From positions 1,946 through 10,415 of the forward strand of contig MEXZ01000026.1 in the NCBI GenBank assembly GCA_001773855.1: a stretch of DNA of 8,470 nt, read 5' to 3'. The notes beneath the pieces were generated by a model. It did not search any database. It saw only the letters and a list, made by a program, of their open reading frames with translations, and had not been told where the DNA came from. Below, piece by piece: positions 6,038 to 8,470 of the stretch (its first letter is position 1; each line of letters starts with the position of its first letter). Position numbers and translations under genes: made by a program. The DNA is from Candidatus Aminicenantes bacterium RBG_13_64_14. GTDB lineage: Bacteria > Acidobacteriota > Aminicenantia > Aminicenantales > Saccharicenantaceae.

Positions 6038-6071
6038 TTAATTGACTATATCAATAGACTAAGTCTATTAA
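6038..6071. promoter_or_regulatory. Putative Rrf2 operator: three copies of a TTAATWGACT half-site
   Basis: On the plus strand TTAATTGACT (6038-6047) and TCAATAGACT (6051-6060) are direct copies 13 bp apart, and AGTCTATTAA (6062-6071) is an inverted copy. The second and third form a perfect 17-bp palindrome at 6053-6069 (8-bp arms, AATAGACT and AGTCTATT, around one base). The stretch is AT-rich in an otherwise GC-rich region. It overlaps the predicted -10 and lies between promoter and ribosome site, the position for repression by a dimeric regulator. Its ATAGACT/AGTCTAT arms loosely resemble the GACT/AGTC core of IscR type 1 sites. Binding by the adjacent Rrf2 protein is inferred. Confidence 0.6.
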
Positions 6072-6094
6072 CATGAGCGGGAAAGCCTTGTCAA
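6066..6094 (-). promoter_or_regulatory. Putative sigma70 promoter of the Rrf2-pstSCAB operon
   Basis: On the minus strand a perfect -35 hexamer TTGACA (6094-6089) is followed after 17 bases by TTAATA (6071-6066), a weak -10; reading GTTAAT with a 16-base spacer matches four of six consensus positions. Transcription would start near 6059-6060, inside the palindromic operator, leaving a leader of about 35 bases. The promoter begins only 18 bp after the eno stop and no terminator is visible between them, so read-through from eno is also possible. Confidence 0.5.
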
Positions 6095-6111
6095 GGGGAA
6101 TTTTGTGCCGG

Positions 6112-7442
<1,331 letters not shown>

Positions 7443-7449
<7 letters not shown>

Positions 7450-7470
7450 CCTCACACGCCGATGTTAAAA
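7443..7470 (+). promoter_or_regulatory. Putative mgtC promoter
   Basis: A perfect TTGACA (7443-7448) is followed after 16 bases by TTAAAA (7465-7470), a poor -10 match. The local sequence ATGTTAAAA resembles ATGTTAATA at the Rrf2 promoter. A start near 7477 would leave about 10 bases before the ATG, just enough for GGGAG at 7477-7481, so there is no room for a long regulatory leader unless transcription starts further upstream. Confidence 0.4.
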
Positions 7471-7486
7471 GGGGGTGGGAGATTCC

Positions 7487-8134
7487 ATGGAAACGATCGA
7501 AGTCATCCTGAAGCTCGTCCTGGCCATAGCTCTCGGAGGATTGATCGGACTCGAACGGGAGGCCAGCCAGAAGCCGGCCGGCTTCCGGACGAACATCCTG
7601 GTCTGCGTGGCCTCGGCCATGATGATGACCATGGCCACGCTCCTCGTCCAGGCCAAGGGCGGCACGTCCGACACGCTCGTCCGCATGGCCGCCGGGGTCA
7701 TCACAGGCGTCGGTTTCCTCGGCGCCGGGACCATCTTCCAAGCCCGGGGGACGATCGCCGGCCTGACGACGGCCTCGACGCTCTGGCTCGTCGCCGGCCT
7801 GGGCCTGGTCATCGGCGCCGGCTTTTACCTGCCGGCGCTCATCTTCACCGCCCTGACGATCACGACCCTGCTTCTCTTCCGCAAGATCGAGGACTCCTAC
7901 CTCCGCAAGTCCCAGTTCCACTATCACATGAAGGCCAAGGCCCGCCCCTACATCCTCTCCAGTCTCCGCAAGCTCGCCCTCCATCACGGCGTCCGGCTCG
8001 AGCGGCTGACCATGAAACAGGAGGGACAGTCTTATCTCCTGGCGTTCTCGTTCTCGTCCTCGGAGGAGAAGGAACAGGAGTTCAACCAGGGGCTCCTCGA
8101 GCTGGCCGACATCGAAGAGCTGAAGATTGACTGA
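7487..8134 (+). CDS. MgtC/SapB-family membrane protein
   Basis: This 215-residue protein belongs to the MgtC/SapB family (MgtC in Salmonella helps survival at low magnesium and modulates the F-type ATPase and phosphate uptake; most members are uncharacterised). The family signature GGLIGLEREASQKPAGFRTN spans 17-36 and a second conserved stretch GVGFLGAGTIFQARGTIAGL spans 74-93. Four hydrophobic helices are visible at about 5-22, 36-55, 65-83 and 98-131 (the last long enough for two). The soluble C-terminal part (about 145-215) resembles the ACT-like tail of longer members. ATG 7487 with GGGAG five bases upstream is preferred to GTG 7475, which would lie at or before the predicted transcript start. 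It overlaps rdgB by 8 bp. The neighbouring Pst operon may be a coincidence, but MgtC has been linked to phosphate homeostasis in Salmonella. Confidence 0.9.
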   Translation: METIEVILKLVLAIALGGLIGLEREASQKPAGFRTNILVCVASAMMMTMATLLVQAKGGTSDTLVRMAAGVITGVGFLGAGTIFQARGTIAGLTTASTLWLVAGLGLVIGAGFYLPALIFTALTITTLLLFRKIEDSYLRKSQFHYHMKAKARPYILSSLRKLALHHGVRLERLTMKQEGQSYLLAFSFSSSEEKEQEFNQGLLELADIEELKID

Positions 8135-8470
8135 ACGCCGCCTCCTCCTGGCGACCCGGAACCCCGGCAAGGTCCGGGAGATCCGCCGCGCCCTGAGAGG
8201 CGTTCCCCTGAAGATCTTCGGGCTGGAAGACGTCCTTCCCGACCTTTCCCACAGGGAACGAGGGAAGACCTTTTCCGAGAACGCTCGGGCCAAGGGCCTG
8301 TATTACAGCCGGAAATGGGACGGCCTGATCCTGGCCGAGGACTCCGGCCTCGAGATCGAAGCCCTGGACGGTGCGCCGGGGGTCCGCTCGGCGCGCTTCT
8401 CGGGCGCAAAACCGTCTGACGAAAAGAACAATCGGAAAGTCCTCTGTCTCCTCCGGGAAGTCCCGGCGGC
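8127..8470 (+). CDS. rdgB: RdgB/HAM1 non-canonical purine NTP pyrophosphatase (3' truncated)
   Basis: RdgB hydrolyses dITP, ITP and XTP to monophosphates plus pyrophosphate, keeping deaminated purines out of DNA and RNA. The first 114 residues are in the window, a little over half of the usual ~200. Family motifs are clear: LLLATRNPGKVREI near the N-terminus (substrate loop), GKTFSENARAKGLYYS (about 48-63), the catalytic AEDSGLEIEALDGAPGVRSA (71-90, with the general-base aspartate in EDSG) and ARFSG. The start is assigned to TTG at 8127: an in-frame stop lies immediately upstream (8121-8123), no ATG or GTG occurs nearby, and TTG gives the expected N-terminus MTERRLLLATRN. The frame overlaps the mgtC end by 8 bp, so the gene is probably translated by coupling from mgtC. 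The rest lies beyond the window. Confidence 0.93.
   Translation, partial: MTERRLLLATRNPGKVREIRRALRGVPLKIFGLEDVLPDLSHRERGKTFSENARAKGLYYSRKWDGLILAEDSGLEIEALDGAPGVRSARFSGAKPSDEKNNRKVLCLLREVPA

Noticed and set aside
6086..6096. CCTTGTCAAGG palindrome between eno and the Rrf2 gene as a terminator
   Set aside because: The stem is at most 4-5 bp with a 1-3 base loop and no T-run on the minus strand; it mainly reflects the TTGACA -35 sequence.
7475..7486. GTG 7475 as mgtC start
   Set aside because: It would lie at or before the predicted transcript start, while ATG 7487 has GGGAG at five bases and begins directly with the first helix.

Overview
The window is GC-rich, densely packed bacterial DNA with no mobile elements, RNA genes or CRISPR arrays visible. 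The gene set (an [FeFe]-hydrogenase-like protein with accessory signalling genes, a high-affinity phosphate transporter, an Rrf2 regulator and enolase) suggests a free-living, probably anaerobic, GC-rich bacterium. A deep lineage related to Acidobacteriota/Aminicenantota is a guess from overall style only; the sequence carries no decisive taxonomic marker.

Layout. (1) 2-2047, plus strand: the 3' end of an [FeFe]-hydrogenase-like iron-sulfur protein, followed by a DRTGG-domain protein, a PHP-domain phosphoesterase and a stand-alone GHKL ATPase. Each stop codon overlaps the next start, so this is one tightly coupled operon. (2) 2040-6025, minus strand: an Rrf2-family regulator followed by pstS, pstC, pstA and pstB, the complete phosphate ABC transporter. 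No phoU is present, because pstB runs into the end of the hydrogenase operon and overlaps it tail to tail by 8 bp. The 86 bp upstream of the Rrf2 gene hold a sigma70-like promoter and three copies of a 10-bp half-site, two of them forming a perfect palindrome over the -10/start region. (3) 6112-7395, minus strand: enolase (eno). (4) 7396-7486: a 91-bp divergent intergenic region in which the eno promoter and the putative mgtC promoter appear to share one -35 hexamer. (5) 7487-8470, plus strand: an MgtC/SapB-family membrane protein overlapping the start of rdgB/HAM1 (non-canonical NTP pyrophosphatase), which runs off the window end.

How the genes work together. PstS captures phosphate outside the membrane, PstC and PstA form the channel and PstB powers it; the Rrf2 protein, which has three cysteines in the iron-sulfur ligand region, is well placed to control this operon and itself. 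The hydrogenase-like protein and its three small partners look like a redox or H2 sensing/signalling module, but their biochemical link is inferred from gene order only. The most useful leads are the Rrf2-pst arrangement with its multi-half-site operator, the hydrogenase-DRTGG-PHP-GHKL module, the shared -35 at the eno/mgtC promoters and the EF-hand-like loop inside PstS.
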